Part shown: positions 16,925-25,644 of the stretch, one piece after another
How positions within the stretch are numbered: the first letter of the stretch is position 1
Layout: each line of letters begins with the position of its first letter
NCBI GenBank assembly: GCA_947303055.1
Contig: CAMYXV010000003.1
Location: forward strand, 1 to 59,732
Source of the DNA: an uncultured Bacteroidales bacterium
Lineage (GTDB): Bacteria; Bacteroidota; Bacteroidia; Bacteroidales; F082
DNA: 59,732 bases
Direction: 5' to 3'
Program-made: the position numbers and the translations under genes
The notes under the pieces: generated by a model
Told to the model about the DNA's origin: nothing
Seen by the model: only the letters and a program-made list of their open reading frames with translations
Databases searched by the model: none

Positions 16925-17134
16925 ATGGAACCGAACTACCTAATCATGCTCGACTATTGTACCGGGCAAATCATCAAAATCAAGCTCACGGAAGAAGAAA
17001 AATCCAAGAGCGAAACCTATGAGGATTTCGAAGATTTCATGCGGACTGAATTGCAGGATAAATACCAGTTCAGGACAAAGGATGTTTGCTGGATGACGAC
17101 CGAAGACCTCGATGAAAGAACGTATAACATCTAA
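16925..17134 (+). CDS. Conserved small hypothetical protein, 69 aa
   Basis: This acidic 69-aa protein (MEPNYLIMLDYCTGQIIKI start; CWMTTEDLDERTYNI end) resembles small proteins I know from Bacteroidota mobile elements, all of unknown function. An AAAGGAG Shine-Dalgarno site precedes the ATG. It lies between the micro-ORF and the Api92-like gene, in what looks like one transcript ending at 17.78 kb. Confidence 0.65.
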   Translation: MEPNYLIMLDYCTGQIIKIKLTEEEKSKSETYEDFEDFMRTELQDKYQFRTKDVCWMTTEDLDERTYNI

Positions 17135-17155
17135 AAAAGAAAGGAGAAATGAATT

Positions 17156-17740
17156 ATGCCAAATTGGGCTTCAACTGCTTATGTGTTTAAAGCAAAGAAT
17201 CAAGAACATGCTAAAGACTTGTATGAGAAAATCGACAGCCTCTCTAAAATGACCGAACCACTTGTACCTAATGGCTTTGGGAAACTATGGATGGGCTGCT
17301 TGGTGAATCTACTCGGCGGTGACTGGGATAAAGTCTATTGCCGTGGAGAAATAATCGACTACAACCTTACCGACGACCATGTGAGCTTATCATGTGAAAC
17401 TGCTTGGGACGAGATGCCTGAGTTTAGACATTTCCTTGAACAGCAATACCCTGGATCAAAAATCTATTATCAGGTTGAGGAATCTGGAAATTGCGTTTAT
17501 GCCACAAACGATGCCGACGGAGAGTTTTTCAAAGACCGATACTGCCTCGACTCTTATGATGGCTTGGAGTATTTCGAGACCATAGATGAAGCAGCAAAGT
17601 ACATCGGGGAAACCATTGGGAAGGGATTAACGCCAGATTTTGCCAAGATCGAAAACACCATTGATGAATATATGGAAGAACACAACAATTCTGATGAGAG
17701 TTGGATGTCCTTTCATAGGTTTGAAGTGTTAGATGATTAA
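17156..17740 (+). CDS. Api92-like / DUF1281-like protein
   Basis: The 194-aa protein begins MPNWASTAYVF, the signature start of the ferredoxin-like Api92/DUF1281 group found in phages and mobile elements. It continues with a conserved Trp/Cys-rich core (CETAWDEMPEF) and an acidic C-terminus (about 125-194). The group's function is unknown. An AAAGGAG site lies 13 bp upstream of the ATG. It is the last gene of the maintenance half of the element and is followed by a very strong terminator. Confidence 0.65.
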   Translation: MPNWASTAYVFKAKNQEHAKDLYEKIDSLSKMTEPLVPNGFGKLWMGCLVNLLGGDWDKVYCRGEIIDYNLTDDHVSLSCETAWDEMPEFRHFLEQQYPGSKIYYQVEESGNCVYATNDADGEFFKDRYCLDSYDGLEYFETIDEAAKYIGETIGKGLTPDFAKIENTIDEYMEEHNNSDESWMSFHRFEVLDD

Positions 17741-17746
17741 GGCGAT

Positions 17747-17784
17747 AGAAAACGGACCTTTTACAGTCCGTTTTCTTTTTTTTC
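17747..17784 (+). terminator. Strong intrinsic terminator
   Basis: AGAAAACGGAC (17747-17757) and GTCCGTTTTCT (17766-17776) form a perfect 11-bp stem with an 8-nt loop, followed by a T-run. Confidence 0.9.
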
Positions 17785-17892
17785 TCGACACAATGGGGCT
17801 GTAGGGATAGTTAGGGATGTGCCCAAATAAAAAAAGACAAACAAATAGGAATGGAATTTCTCGGTTTTGAGGCTTTAACCCAAGAAAAGCAG

Positions 17893-17900
17893 TATTTTTG
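17893..17900 (+). promoter_or_regulatory. Promoter of the DUF488 genes
   Basis: TATTTTTG is a consensus -7 box; TTTG at 17865-17868 is a possible though slightly distant -33 element. It gives a leader of roughly 100 nt before the ATG at 18011. Confidence 0.55.
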
Positions 17901-18010
17901 TAGGCGAATGCAATTGGGAGAAACTTGAGCACCAGATTCAAAAAAACTAATACCTGAGATTACTTTTGAGTTGAAGTTGACATAAACCTGTAGAAAACGC
18001 ATTTTGAAAA

Positions 18011-18634
18011 ATGAACAAGATTTACACAATTGGCCATTCAAATGGCACTACAGAAGAGCTTTTGTCATTGTTGACATTAGCAAGGATTGATTGTGTGGTG
18101 GATGTTCGCAGCGTTCCTGCAAGTGCATATACGCCACAATTCAACAAAGATAACTTGAAACGCTACCTGTCAAGCAAAGGAATCTATTACTTGCATTTTG
18201 GAGAAGAATTTGGAGCTAGAAGATACGATGCTATAATTGATGGCCAGGTTAATTTTGAAAAGGCGGTAACGACACCGGCGTTTCTTAAAGGAGTAGAACG
18301 AGTAAAAAACGGTGTAGAACAAGGGCACAACATTGCTTTGATGTGTTCAGAAGCAGATCCATTGGCTTGCCATCGTTTTTCTATGGTATCTCGTTATTTT
18401 TATGACAACGGATATGATGTGTTTCATATATTGCATACTTCGGAAATCAAAACCCATAAAGAGTTAGAGGATGAAATGATAGAAGGTATGCTACGCAAAC
18501 GCAACAGCAAACTTCCAGAAGTGGATGCTTTGTTTGGCACCTATACCGCTGAAGACCAACGCAGAGACGCCTATCGATTGAAGAACAAAGCTATTGGATT
18601 TAAACCAGGTGAAGAAAACGAAAATGAATTTTGA
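18011..18634 (+). CDS. DUF488 family protein, copy 1
   Basis: The 207 aa match DUF488: an IYTIGHSN start, then VVDVRSVPAS, a central region with FGEEFGARR, and LMCSEADPLACHRF, whose Cys and His residues are the family's conserved putative active-site cluster. The biochemical function of DUF488 is not established. The stop is 1 bp before the ATG of a second, divergent DUF488 gene. A pair of DUF488 genes with a dual-OB protein downstream looks like a functional unit. Confidence 0.85.
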   Translation: MNKIYTIGHSNGTTEELLSLLTLARIDCVVDVRSVPASAYTPQFNKDNLKRYLSSKGIYYLHFGEEFGARRYDAIIDGQVNFEKAVTTPAFLKGVERVKNGVEQGHNIALMCSEADPLACHRFSMVSRYFYDNGYDVFHILHTSEIKTHKELEDEMIEGMLRKRNSKLPEVDALFGTYTAEDQRRDAYRLKNKAIGFKPGEENENEF

Positions 18635-18635
18635 T

Positions 18636-19082
18636 ATGATTACACTTTATACTATAGGGTTTACCAAGAAGAACGCAAGGAAATTCTTTGGACTATTAAA
18701 GAACGCTGGAGTCAAGAAACTTGTAGATATTCGCATCAATAATTCAAGTCAACTTGCTGGCTTTGCAAAAGGCACTGACTTGGAGTTTTTTATGAAAGAG
18801 ATTTGTAATGCTGAATATGTTCACATTACGGATCTGGCACCTACCAAAGAATTGCTTAAAGATTATCAAGACAAAGTCATTGATTGGAATGGCTATACGG
18901 TTGTGTTTAACAACCTGTTAAAGCAGCGACATATTGTCGAAAGATTCCCTGTTGAAGAATTCGACCAGTGTTGTTTTTTATGCACTGAAGACACGCCTGA
19001 AATGTGTCATCGCCGCTTGGTCGTAGAGTTTCTAAAAGATTCAAATGCCGATAAACAAATAAACATTATTCATTTATACTAG
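18636..19082 (+). CDS. DUF488 family protein, copy 2
   Basis: The protein (148 aa from the ATG at 18636; an in-frame ATG at 18624 would add four residues) has the family pattern TLYTIGFTKK, VDIRINNSSQ and the C-terminal FLCTEDTPEMCHRRLV. It is shorter than copy 1 and diverged from it, so the two are paralogues rather than a recent duplication. The tight spacing suggests co-translation. A membrane protein gene starts 5 bp after its stop. Confidence 0.85.
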   Translation: MITLYTIGFTKKNARKFFGLLKNAGVKKLVDIRINNSSQLAGFAKGTDLEFFMKEICNAEYVHITDLAPTKELLKDYQDKVIDWNGYTVVFNNLLKQRHIVERFPVEEFDQCCFLCTEDTPEMCHRRLVVEFLKDSNADKQINIIHLY

Positions 19083-19087
19083 TAGAT

Positions 19088-19456
19088 ATGAGAATAACAC
19101 TTGCTATTATATCGATAATATTATGCCTTTGGGCTGAATGTCATCACAATTCGATACGGCAATATGCCGAAATCAATATTCCTTTGTATATGAAGAGCAG
19201 GGGAATGATGTTGCTATTTGCCATCCTTTGTTATCTAATTGTAGCATTGGATTTTGTTGCCATGTGTGGCATTGCTTGGTATTGGTCTGTTCTAATCTCA
19301 ATTCTCTCGCACATAGTTTTGTTTTTTACGTTTACGCTTTTTTATGAAAAAATCACAGATGCCAATTATTCATTTGTTTCAGGAGGTTCGGGTTTGTTTA
19401 TTTGGATAAAACTGATTGTTGCGTTGATTTTTGCGATTGTCGCAATAGCAATATAG
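19088..19456 (+). CDS. Small integral membrane protein, 122 aa
   Basis: I do not recognise a family. Four hydrophobic segments are visible: about 3-17, 42-60, 65-88 and 105-122. The short charged loops give it the look of a small polytopic protein. It is directly downstream of the DUF488 pair on the same strand and ends 24 bp from the stop of a convergent gene. It may be the third gene of that operon. Confidence 0.6.
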   Translation: MRITLAIISIILCLWAECHHNSIRQYAEINIPLYMKSRGMMLLFAILCYLIVALDFVAMCGIAWYWSVLISILSHIVLFFTFTLFYEKITDANYSFVSGGSGLFIWIKLIVALIFAIVAIAI

Positions 19457-19480
19457 ACATCTTTATCTCCCTGATAGAAT

Positions 19481-19921
19481 TCACTTCTGACAGCGCATAT
19501 ATGAGTTGAACTCCAGGGCATCTTCTTCTGTAATAAACTCGTATCGACGATTTCCGATTCTTTTAAGGAGGAAGTAATGAATATATTTAAAAGCTCGGTG
19601 GTCTTTAGCTCCTTTGGACCATGGAAGAGGTTTTTCACAAAACCGGATGTTCAAATCAAGTTTTTCAGATTTGTCTTGGTTTAACATGCTCATTAAAGAC
19701 GATGAGCCTTTTATGGCTAAATATAAAGAGCGGGCTTTAGCATAAAGCTCTGCATTTGAGTATGCTGATGCCAAACTGAGCATAGGTCTGACATCGTTGG
19801 GATTCATTTTGCATTTTAATTCAAGGAACTTTGTCATTTTGAGATCCATTGAATGGTTGATTCGAAATCTGATATAGGAGATTAAGATTAGCACTCCTAG
19901 AATAATGAGAACAATTTTCAT
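19481..19921 (-). CDS. Single-pass membrane protein, 146 aa
   Basis: An N-terminal membrane segment (about 3-19, VLIILGVLILISYIRF) is followed by a soluble region with a TPR-like helix pair (PNDVRPMLSLASAYSNAELY and AKARSLYLAI). The C-terminal part is unlike anything I know. A consensus -7 box TATCTTTG on the minus strand at 19951-19958 lies 29 bp upstream of the ATG. It is encoded against its neighbours and is probably a single-gene transcript. Confidence 0.6.
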   Translation of the reverse strand: MKIVLIILGVLILISYIRFRINHSMDLKMTKFLELKCKMNPNDVRPMLSLASAYSNAELYAKARSLYLAIKGSSSLMSMLNQDKSEKLDLNIRFCEKPLPWSKGAKDHRAFKYIHYFLLKRIGNRRYEFITEEDALEFNSYMRCQK

Positions 19922-19950
19922 ATAATACCTTAATTAGTGGATTTTTGATG

Positions 19951-19958
19951 CAAAGATA
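19951..19958 (-). promoter_or_regulatory. Promoter of the 19481-19921 gene
   Basis: On the minus strand this reads TATCTTTG followed by CAT, a consensus Bacteroidota -7 box. Confidence 0.6.
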
Positions 19959-20061
19959 GTTTTTTTCACGCTTACTGATTACCTTTTTTATCCATCTGTC
20001 ATAAAGAGATGAAGGACGCAGAGAAAAACGTCCAATAAGTCGAATAAAAAAGTAGTGAATA

Positions 20062-20736
20062 ATGGATAAATATTTTGTTTGCATGGCAGTCTCCTACAAG
20101 TACGGAGGACGTTGCATAGGTGGAGTAGAACTCACCAAGGGCACCGACGACAGGTATTCAATTGTGAAAGAAAATGGAACACCCAAATGGATTCGCCCGG
20201 TAACAAGAGGCACTGAACATGGAGAGATTCCGACACATCTTTCTAATACTTGTAAGGTGATGGATATAGTAAAGATTTCAGGTGCAATAGCCTGTCCTGA
20301 TTGTGCGCAAAGTGAAAATTACTACTTTGATAGTATTGAGAAAGTGGGGCGATTGAACAATACACAAAGCACATTGGATATGCTCTGTGATAACCGCCAC
20401 AATTTGCTCTTTGGCAATAGGGGTAAGGCTGTGCATCCAGACAGTTATGTATCGATGGGGTATTCTTTGATGCTGATTAAAGCCAATGAAGTCAACTTCT
20501 TCATGGAAAACCGTTATGGCACCGATTACAAACGGCTTAGAGTTAACTTCACCTATAATGGTGTAGAATATGACCTGCCTGTTACGGATCCTGATTTTTC
20601 AGAAAAGGCAGATTACGATGTTGAAAGCCTTAATGGAAGCGATGCATACTATATGACTATATCACTTGGTGTTGAACACCAAGGATGGCACTCTAAGCTT
20701 GTGGCCAATGTAATTCCGATGAACTCTGCTCGCTAA
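20062..20736 (+). CDS. Dual OB-domain (DuOB-like) protein
   Basis: The 224 aa resemble the family annotated as dual OB domain-containing protein. The start YFVCMAVSYKYGGRCIGGVEL and the segment KWIRPVTRGTEHGEIPTHL are the recognisable parts; the second half is beta-rich (about 130-220). OB folds usually bind nucleic acids or sugars. The gene converges on the CHAT gene with a 4-bp 3' overlap. The same strand upstream carries two DUF488 genes, and I suspect these work together, but the intervening minus-strand gene weakens the operon argument. Confidence 0.6.
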   Translation: MDKYFVCMAVSYKYGGRCIGGVELTKGTDDRYSIVKENGTPKWIRPVTRGTEHGEIPTHLSNTCKVMDIVKISGAIACPDCAQSENYYFDSIEKVGRLNNTQSTLDMLCDNRHNLLFGNRGKAVHPDSYVSMGYSLMLIKANEVNFFMENRYGTDYKRLRVNFTYNGVEYDLPVTDPDFSEKADYDVESLNGSDAYYMTISLGVEHQGWHSKLVANVIPMNSAR

Positions 20737-23339
20737 TAAAGAAGTACAAAGGCACCCCAGTACTTTGGATTTGGGTATTTTTCACGAATGGCACTCTGCG
20801 CAGCGCGGAGTGCTTTTTCGTCAGAATAACCTTCTTTTATGTAGTAGTGATAGAACGTTTGCATAAGTTCTGATGTACAATAGTCGTCTACATTCCAAAG
20901 GCTCATGAGGATTTTTTCTACACCAGCAAGTTTAAAGGCTCTTTGCAAACCATATACGCCTTCCGTGTTAGAGCTGTGACCTAAACCTGTTTTACAAGCG
21001 GAAAGAACGGCAAGCGAACAATCGGAGAAATCTAAATACTGTATTTCTGAGGCTCTTAAGATGCCGTCGTCTATCATTGATTCTGTATTGAAAACAGTGT
21101 CAATTCTATTCCATGTAGAATCAGCGCCAGCAAAGAACAGGCCAGAGTTAAACATTGGGTTATATTCTTTTCTATGCGCATCGTCTTCATCAAAGAAACC
21201 ATGGGTAGAAATGTGTAAGATGTTGTCTTTTTTGCCTGACCTTGACCGGAAAGAAAGTTCTGTAGCTTCTGCTCCTGAATAGAAAGAAATAAGTTCTGGA
21301 AAGGCAATTAGACTTTTAATATAGTCGATTTCATCTTTTGAAAACACCAATTGATTAAGATGATTACCTCTGGTGATATCACGATATGAAGAGTCCACGG
21401 CAATCACAAGGGGTTCCTTGTTACCATAATCAATTGCGCCCCAGATTGCTAATTTATTAGGCTGGTTAGATGGGACGCTGCTCTGCATGGCAAGGAGATT
21501 GCTGGCGTTAGAAAGAAGATGGAAATCATAATGGTCAATCAGATGCTGTCTTGAACCTACACTGAGTGCTTGGAAAGAAATTGAATTGAAAACACCGTTT
21601 GTGGTGTAATATATATCTTTGATGTCAGTCAAGTGTTGTTCAATAGGTGTCCAAATTATTTGTGTTAGAGAGGGGTTGGTGTATGATTGCCAATAATCTT
21701 CTGTTTGGAATAATCTTAAAGCATCGTTTTCTGTTCCAAGATTAACCGATGTTACCTTACCATTTTTTGTGGCAATAAGTGCGAGCAGATTGCCTTCCCC
21801 TGTTTGAATAAAGTCTATAATTGCGTCATCGGTGTCTAAACACTTGCTTATTGAGCCAATGTTTGCTTCTGCAATCTCTCGATCATAGCGGTATTCAGGG
21901 CAAGAGACAGCAAGTTGTTTGTCTAGATTGTCAATGTCTTTGCGGAGGATTCTTATCCTGATGGCGTTGCCAACTTCGTCAAGATTTTCCCTGTAGGACA
22001 GCTCTTTCCTGTATTCTTGCAATTGTTCGAACTTCTCTACTAAAGATTCATCACCACTATTTCTGATCTTATTGGCCAGTTCTTGACTGGATCTAAGAAG
22101 TAATCCTTTTATAAAGATGGAGTTGTCGAAGCATAATATGGCCAGTTTATCCGAAGGATGGTTATACAATAGATTATTGGCATAGTCGAAAGGACCATTA
22201 AGAAGACTCACGAAGTGTTCTCTTTGGGATTCGCTCATCGTGTAAATGTTCTTTGACAGCAACAATCTGAGGCCGGTACAACATTCGATAACTTGTGACT
22301 CCAGTTCCTCCCAGTTTTGTTCGTTTTCCAAGAACTTAAAACCTCTTATCTGGTTCTCAATGTATAAGGGATCATCTTTTGTAGTGTTTTGATCCAAGTA
22401 TGTTGTATATTTTGAATAAAACCATTTACTATTCTTGATATCGTGGACTCTATAGCAAATATCAGACAGCGTGCCATATTCATATTTGTTATCATTCTGG
22501 GGGTCGGTGTCCAAAGCATATTCTATTGCTTCGCTTACAGACTGGTATGCTGGCAATACTCCATATTGTTCAATTGCCCAATTATTAAGTAGATTCAAAT
22601 ACTTTAAAACCAAAGGTGGTTCGGCAAGTCCATTGTTGTATAATTGATCAAGAAACTTGGCGGTTCCCATTATTGCTTCTTTTGGTGAAGATAAATACAA
22701 CATCTTTAGGTCGTAAAGCCTCATTGGATTGTTGAGGAATAATGTATCATCTTCATCGAGTTTGTTCTGCATATCTATTATTTGCTCTATAACTTCGGGC
22801 GTTAAATGTTGTTTCATCAATGCATAATATCGTTTTTGCCCTTCGATGTCGCCCATCTCTTCATATAGATTAAAGTATTCTTTGGCTATGTTAAATCGTA
22901 AAAAATCAATATACCAAGGATACTCCTCCAACTTTTTGATTTGTCTTTGTGACAAGTATTTCAGGCTGTCCATATCTCGCAGTATGGCCTCGGCTTTTTC
23001 ATATTCACCTATTCTTTTATAGCAATCAAAGACTTCGGTCATATTAATATAAATATCACCTTCGGAGGTGAAAATCTCTTCCTTTTGCTCGTAAAAATCT
23101 ACTGCTGCTTTATATTTATGAGCATTCTTTAATTCGACAAAAGTTCTGGTAGATAGATGGTAATTAAAAAGGTCAACTTTTTTTGGAAACAGCCATCTGG
23201 CAATAAGCAAAATAATACAAGCTAAAATAACGAGACATATTATGGCAAAAGCCATATATAGGAAACATCCCATGGCACCATGGATGTTTTCCAAGATTTG
23301 TAGCTGTTTTTTTTTCTTGTCTTGATCGTTCGTTGCCAT
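20733..23339 (-). CDS. Membrane-anchored TPR-CHAT protease
   Basis: The 868 aa start with a cytoplasmic charged tail and one membrane span (about 26-47). A long helical region of TPR-like repeats (about 60-430) follows, then a CHAT caspase-fold domain at the C-terminus (about 560-868). The catalytic dyad is intact: His713 in HISTHGFF and Cys782 in LSACKTGLG; the usual GVYGLQRAF and SLWNVDD motifs follow. CHAT proteases are the effector of several conflict systems, including Craspase. The gene ends the six-gene minus-strand operon headed by an ECF sigma factor. No promoter of its own is obvious, and a small plus-strand gene separates it from the gene before. Confidence 0.9.
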   Translation of the reverse strand: MATNDQDKKKKQLQILENIHGAMGCFLYMAFAIICLVILACIILLIARWLFPKKVDLFNYHLSTRTFVELKNAHKYKAAVDFYEQKEEIFTSEGDIYINMTEVFDCYKRIGEYEKAEAILRDMDSLKYLSQRQIKKLEEYPWYIDFLRFNIAKEYFNLYEEMGDIEGQKRYYALMKQHLTPEVIEQIIDMQNKLDEDDTLFLNNPMRLYDLKMLYLSSPKEAIMGTAKFLDQLYNNGLAEPPLVLKYLNLLNNWAIEQYGVLPAYQSVSEAIEYALDTDPQNDNKYEYGTLSDICYRVHDIKNSKWFYSKYTTYLDQNTTKDDPLYIENQIRGFKFLENEQNWEELESQVIECCTGLRLLLSKNIYTMSESQREHFVSLLNGPFDYANNLLYNHPSDKLAILCFDNSIFIKGLLLRSSQELANKIRNSGDESLVEKFEQLQEYRKELSYRENLDEVGNAIRIRILRKDIDNLDKQLAVSCPEYRYDREIAEANIGSISKCLDTDDAIIDFIQTGEGNLLALIATKNGKVTSVNLGTENDALRLFQTEDYWQSYTNPSLTQIIWTPIEQHLTDIKDIYYTTNGVFNSISFQALSVGSRQHLIDHYDFHLLSNASNLLAMQSSVPSNQPNKLAIWGAIDYGNKEPLVIAVDSSYRDITRGNHLNQLVFSKDEIDYIKSLIAFPELISFYSGAEATELSFRSRSGKKDNILHISTHGFFDEDDAHRKEYNPMFNSGLFFAGADSTWNRIDTVFNTESMIDDGILRASEIQYLDFSDCSLAVLSACKTGLGHSSNTEGVYGLQRAFKLAGVEKILMSLWNVDDYCTSELMQTFYHYYIKEGYSDEKALRAAQSAIREKYPNPKYWGAFVLLY

Positions 23340-23347
23340 AGTTTTGA

Positions 23348-23355
23348 TATTTTTG
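23348..23355 (+). promoter_or_regulatory. -7 box abutting a start codon
   Basis: TATTTTTG ends only 4 bp before the ATG at 23360. Transcription would begin at or inside that codon, implying a leaderless message or use of the in-frame ATG at 23375. Confidence 0.45.
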
Positions 23356-23359
23356 CGCT

Positions 23360-23584
23360 ATGAAAAATGCATGGATGCCAATTATTAAGGAGGTTTTGCT
23401 GCTTGTTTTTGCAGTTTTAATCTTTCTTGTCCTCTACGATTGCCTTGTTGAAAAGAAGAAATTCAAAGAGGCTTTTGTGGAGCGTTTTTTCTTGTTTTTT
23501 TTTCAGCGAGGTTTGGGATGGGTAGTGTATCTCATTGCGATTGTTGCGGTGTTTTTCTTGGTTTATTCAGTCTTTTTTGAGTAA
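23360..23584 (+). CDS. Small two-span membrane protein, antisense within the CHAT operon
   Basis: The frame encodes 74 aa with two clear membrane spans (about 9-27 and 52-72) and a basic loop (EKKKFKEAFVERF). It is divergent from the CHAT gene (20 bp apart) and its 3' end overlaps the 3' end of the polytopic membrane gene by 18 bp. An in-frame ATG at 23375 is an alternative start. It may be a small toxin or modulator of the system; this is a guess. Confidence 0.5.
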   Translation: MKNAWMPIIKEVLLLVFAVLIFLVLYDCLVEKKKFKEAFVERFFLFFFQRGLGWVVYLIAIVAVFFLVYSVFFE

Positions 23585-24616
23585 TCTGTCTTTAATGTTT
23601 AGAGAGGATCTGTCAAGAAATTCGATGGCATCTTCTATTGTCGTTCTCAGACTGTCTTTTTCTATAATAGATAACCTTATTCCTTTTTCAAGTTTTTTTC
23701 CAAGTTTTGAGGCGTAGGTCCAATAGTATGTTGTTGAATCTGCTTGGTAAAAGTATTGGTCAACGTATATGACATTTTCATTGGTTTCAATTTCTTTGAA
23801 GTCAATATCGTCTTTATAAAACCTTCTTAGCTCGTCGGGTTGGTTTTCTGAGATTGAGTAGATATAGTTGTATCGCAATGGCTCGTATTCTTCAGTGGCG
23901 CATACTATAAAAATTGATGATGGCCAAACAGTATCATGAAAATAAAAAGCATCTTGCACAGGGTTGAGTACGGCGCATGAATCCAAAATCCATGTTTCAT
24001 TTGGTTTGAAAATTGCACGGCCATCGGTTAATTCTCCTTCGTGAAGTTCAATTTTAGCAGCATCTATTTTTTTGCTGTTTTGCCTTTTTGATATATCCGC
24101 AATCATCATTTGGATTGAAAGAAGGGCGAGTAGTACATATAAGGCAATGCCTATTAAGCCAGGAAGACCTAAGCTTCTTTCTGACTTGGGATATGCCTGG
24201 TTTATTTCTTTTGAACTACAGAGATATATGAAGAATATTAGAGGAAATAATACTATGAGCAAAGATAGCCATGAAGATGTAAGGTTGATAAATGATATAC
24301 GAGATAGGCCTGTAATTAGAATTGCAATGAAATGAAAAGGCAGGCAGAGCTTAAGACAAGGTATAGCGTGTTTAGAAACTTTTAGTGCTAGTATGATAGA
24401 CCAAAAGCCAAATACAAACCAAAGGAAATAGTCTAAATAATACAAAGAAATGAAAACGGGAGAATCGGAGAGCTTTATCTCTTGAACGAGCCAATTAGAG
24501 AATTGCGAGATTGCACCAATGGAAAGTCTAAGCAGAAAGCAAAAGAAAATGCACAGCATAACGGTATATGTTGTGCTGGGCTTTTGTGTTTGCTGATTTG
24601 TGCCGTTGGTATTCAT
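23567..24616 (-). CDS. Polytopic membrane protein with large soluble C-terminal domain
   Basis: The 349 aa have about five membrane spans in the first 180 residues (near 18-38, 53-75, 82-104, 112-133 and 153-172). A soluble region of about 165 residues rich in Tyr, Asp and Glu follows. I do not recognise a family. The ATG overlaps the stop of the caspase gene (4 bp), so the two products are made together. It could be the membrane target or the sensor of the adjacent proteases. Confidence 0.7.
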   Translation of the reverse strand: MNTNGTNQQTQKPSTTYTVMLCIFFCFLLRLSIGAISQFSNWLVQEIKLSDSPVFISLYYLDYFLWFVFGFWSIILALKVSKHAIPCLKLCLPFHFIAILITGLSRISFINLTSSWLSLLIVLFPLIFFIYLCSSKEINQAYPKSERSLGLPGLIGIALYVLLALLSIQMMIADISKRQNSKKIDAAKIELHEGELTDGRAIFKPNETWILDSCAVLNPVQDAFYFHDTVWPSSIFIVCATEEYEPLRYNYIYSISENQPDELRRFYKDDIDFKEIETNENVIYVDQYFYQADSTTYYWTYASKLGKKLEKGIRLSIIEKDSLRTTIEDAIEFLDRSSLNIKDRLLKKD

Positions 24617-25644
24617 TTCTTTCTAATTCTCCATATTATTATGACAAGCAATGCTAGTGCTGCGATTAGTATATAAATGAAATTGCGATTTTGCCCATCA
24701 TAGTTTTCTACGTTTGTGTTTGTGGCTTTTATCGGTTCTGGTTTGAGGTCGGGTTTTGTGTAGTTGAATGATGCACGAATGCCTGGAGTTTGATAAGGCA
24801 CCAAGGAGTCCATGAAAACGACAACATTATTTAGGAACTCGGTGATGTTGGCAAAGGAGGCATTGTCTAAGGCACTTGCAATAGAATAAGACAATGAGCC
24901 ATAACCTATGCCATCCGGAAGAACTATTTCGGCATTTTGAGAATGAGCTTGACATGCACTCAAATAAAGCACCGGGGAATTGTTGCTTATGGTAATCATG
25001 CTAGTATCTCTGACATACCTTTTCTTAATTATAGCATCAGTAATTATGCAAGAGTCGCCAAAAATATCAGATGTTCCGCGACAAATTGTATCAAGTATGA
25101 CAGCGTTTCCACCAATTTTATTCATAGAATCACTATGGCAAGCATCAAGTGTTACAATGACCATACCGCTTGCTCCTACTTTATCTCGTATTCGGTTAAT
25201 ATACTTGGAAAGTTCATCATCGCGTATATGGTTTCTACCATTATAACTTGGTGACCATTTCTTGAAGGCATCGTAAGGGACAAGGGCTTCGTCCAGCATG
25301 TCTGGTTCATCTTCAGATTCAAGGATGGGTATCATTTGTTGTCCATGACAGGAAAAATGGATTAAAATCGTATCGCCAGGAGACGATTCTTTCTCTATTT
25401 TTTCAAAAAGTTGTATGATTCCAAGGTGCGTGGCGGATTCGTTTTCTAAAATGAAGATTTGCCAAGAAGGGGATAACTTGCTCCTGATGAGTTCAATATC
25501 ATTGTGGGCGTTAATTGTGCGCCATCCACTTCCAGGTTGGTATTCTGATATGCCTATTAATGCGGCCTTGTTTTGAGCCGCTAAAGGAATTGCCAGAGCC
25601 AGGTAGCATATTACTATAAACAGTATTCTTCTCATTTTTCGCAA
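24613..25644 (-). CDS. Caspase-family protease, secreted and membrane-tethered
   Basis: The 343-aa protein has a signal peptide (about 1-23, ending LAAQ) and a caspase/metacaspase p20 domain (about 25-250) with catalytic His100 in HFSCHGQQ and Cys169 in VTLDACHS. The acidic substrate-pocket region EDEPDMLDEALVPYD lies between them. A C-terminal membrane anchor (about 321-338) is followed by RIRKK. This predicts a periplasmic protease domain held on the inner membrane. Metacaspases normally cut after Arg or Lys. The start overlaps the upstream gene by 13 bp and the stop overlaps the next gene, so it is embedded in the operon. Confidence 0.9.
   Translation of the reverse strand: MRKMRRILFIVICYLALAIPLAAQNKAALIGISEYQPGSGWRTINAHNDIELIRSKLSPSWQIFILENESATHLGIIQLFEKIEKESSPGDTILIHFSCHGQQMIPILESEDEPDMLDEALVPYDAFKKWSPSYNGRNHIRDDELSKYINRIRDKVGASGMVIVTLDACHSDSMNKIGGNAVILDTICRGTSDIFGDSCIITDAIIKKRYVRDTSMITISNNSPVLYLSACQAHSQNAEIVLPDGIGYGSLSYSIASALDNASFANITEFLNNVVVFMDSLVPYQTPGIRASFNYTKPDLKPEPIKATNTNVENYDGQNRNFIYILIAALALLVIIIWRIRKK

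Noticed and set aside
4261-17800. A shorter element ending at the strong terminator near 17.78 kb
   Set aside because: No direct repeat of the attL core is found near 17.8 kb, whereas a perfect 20-bp copy is at ssrA. The DUF3853 gene also lies at the far end.
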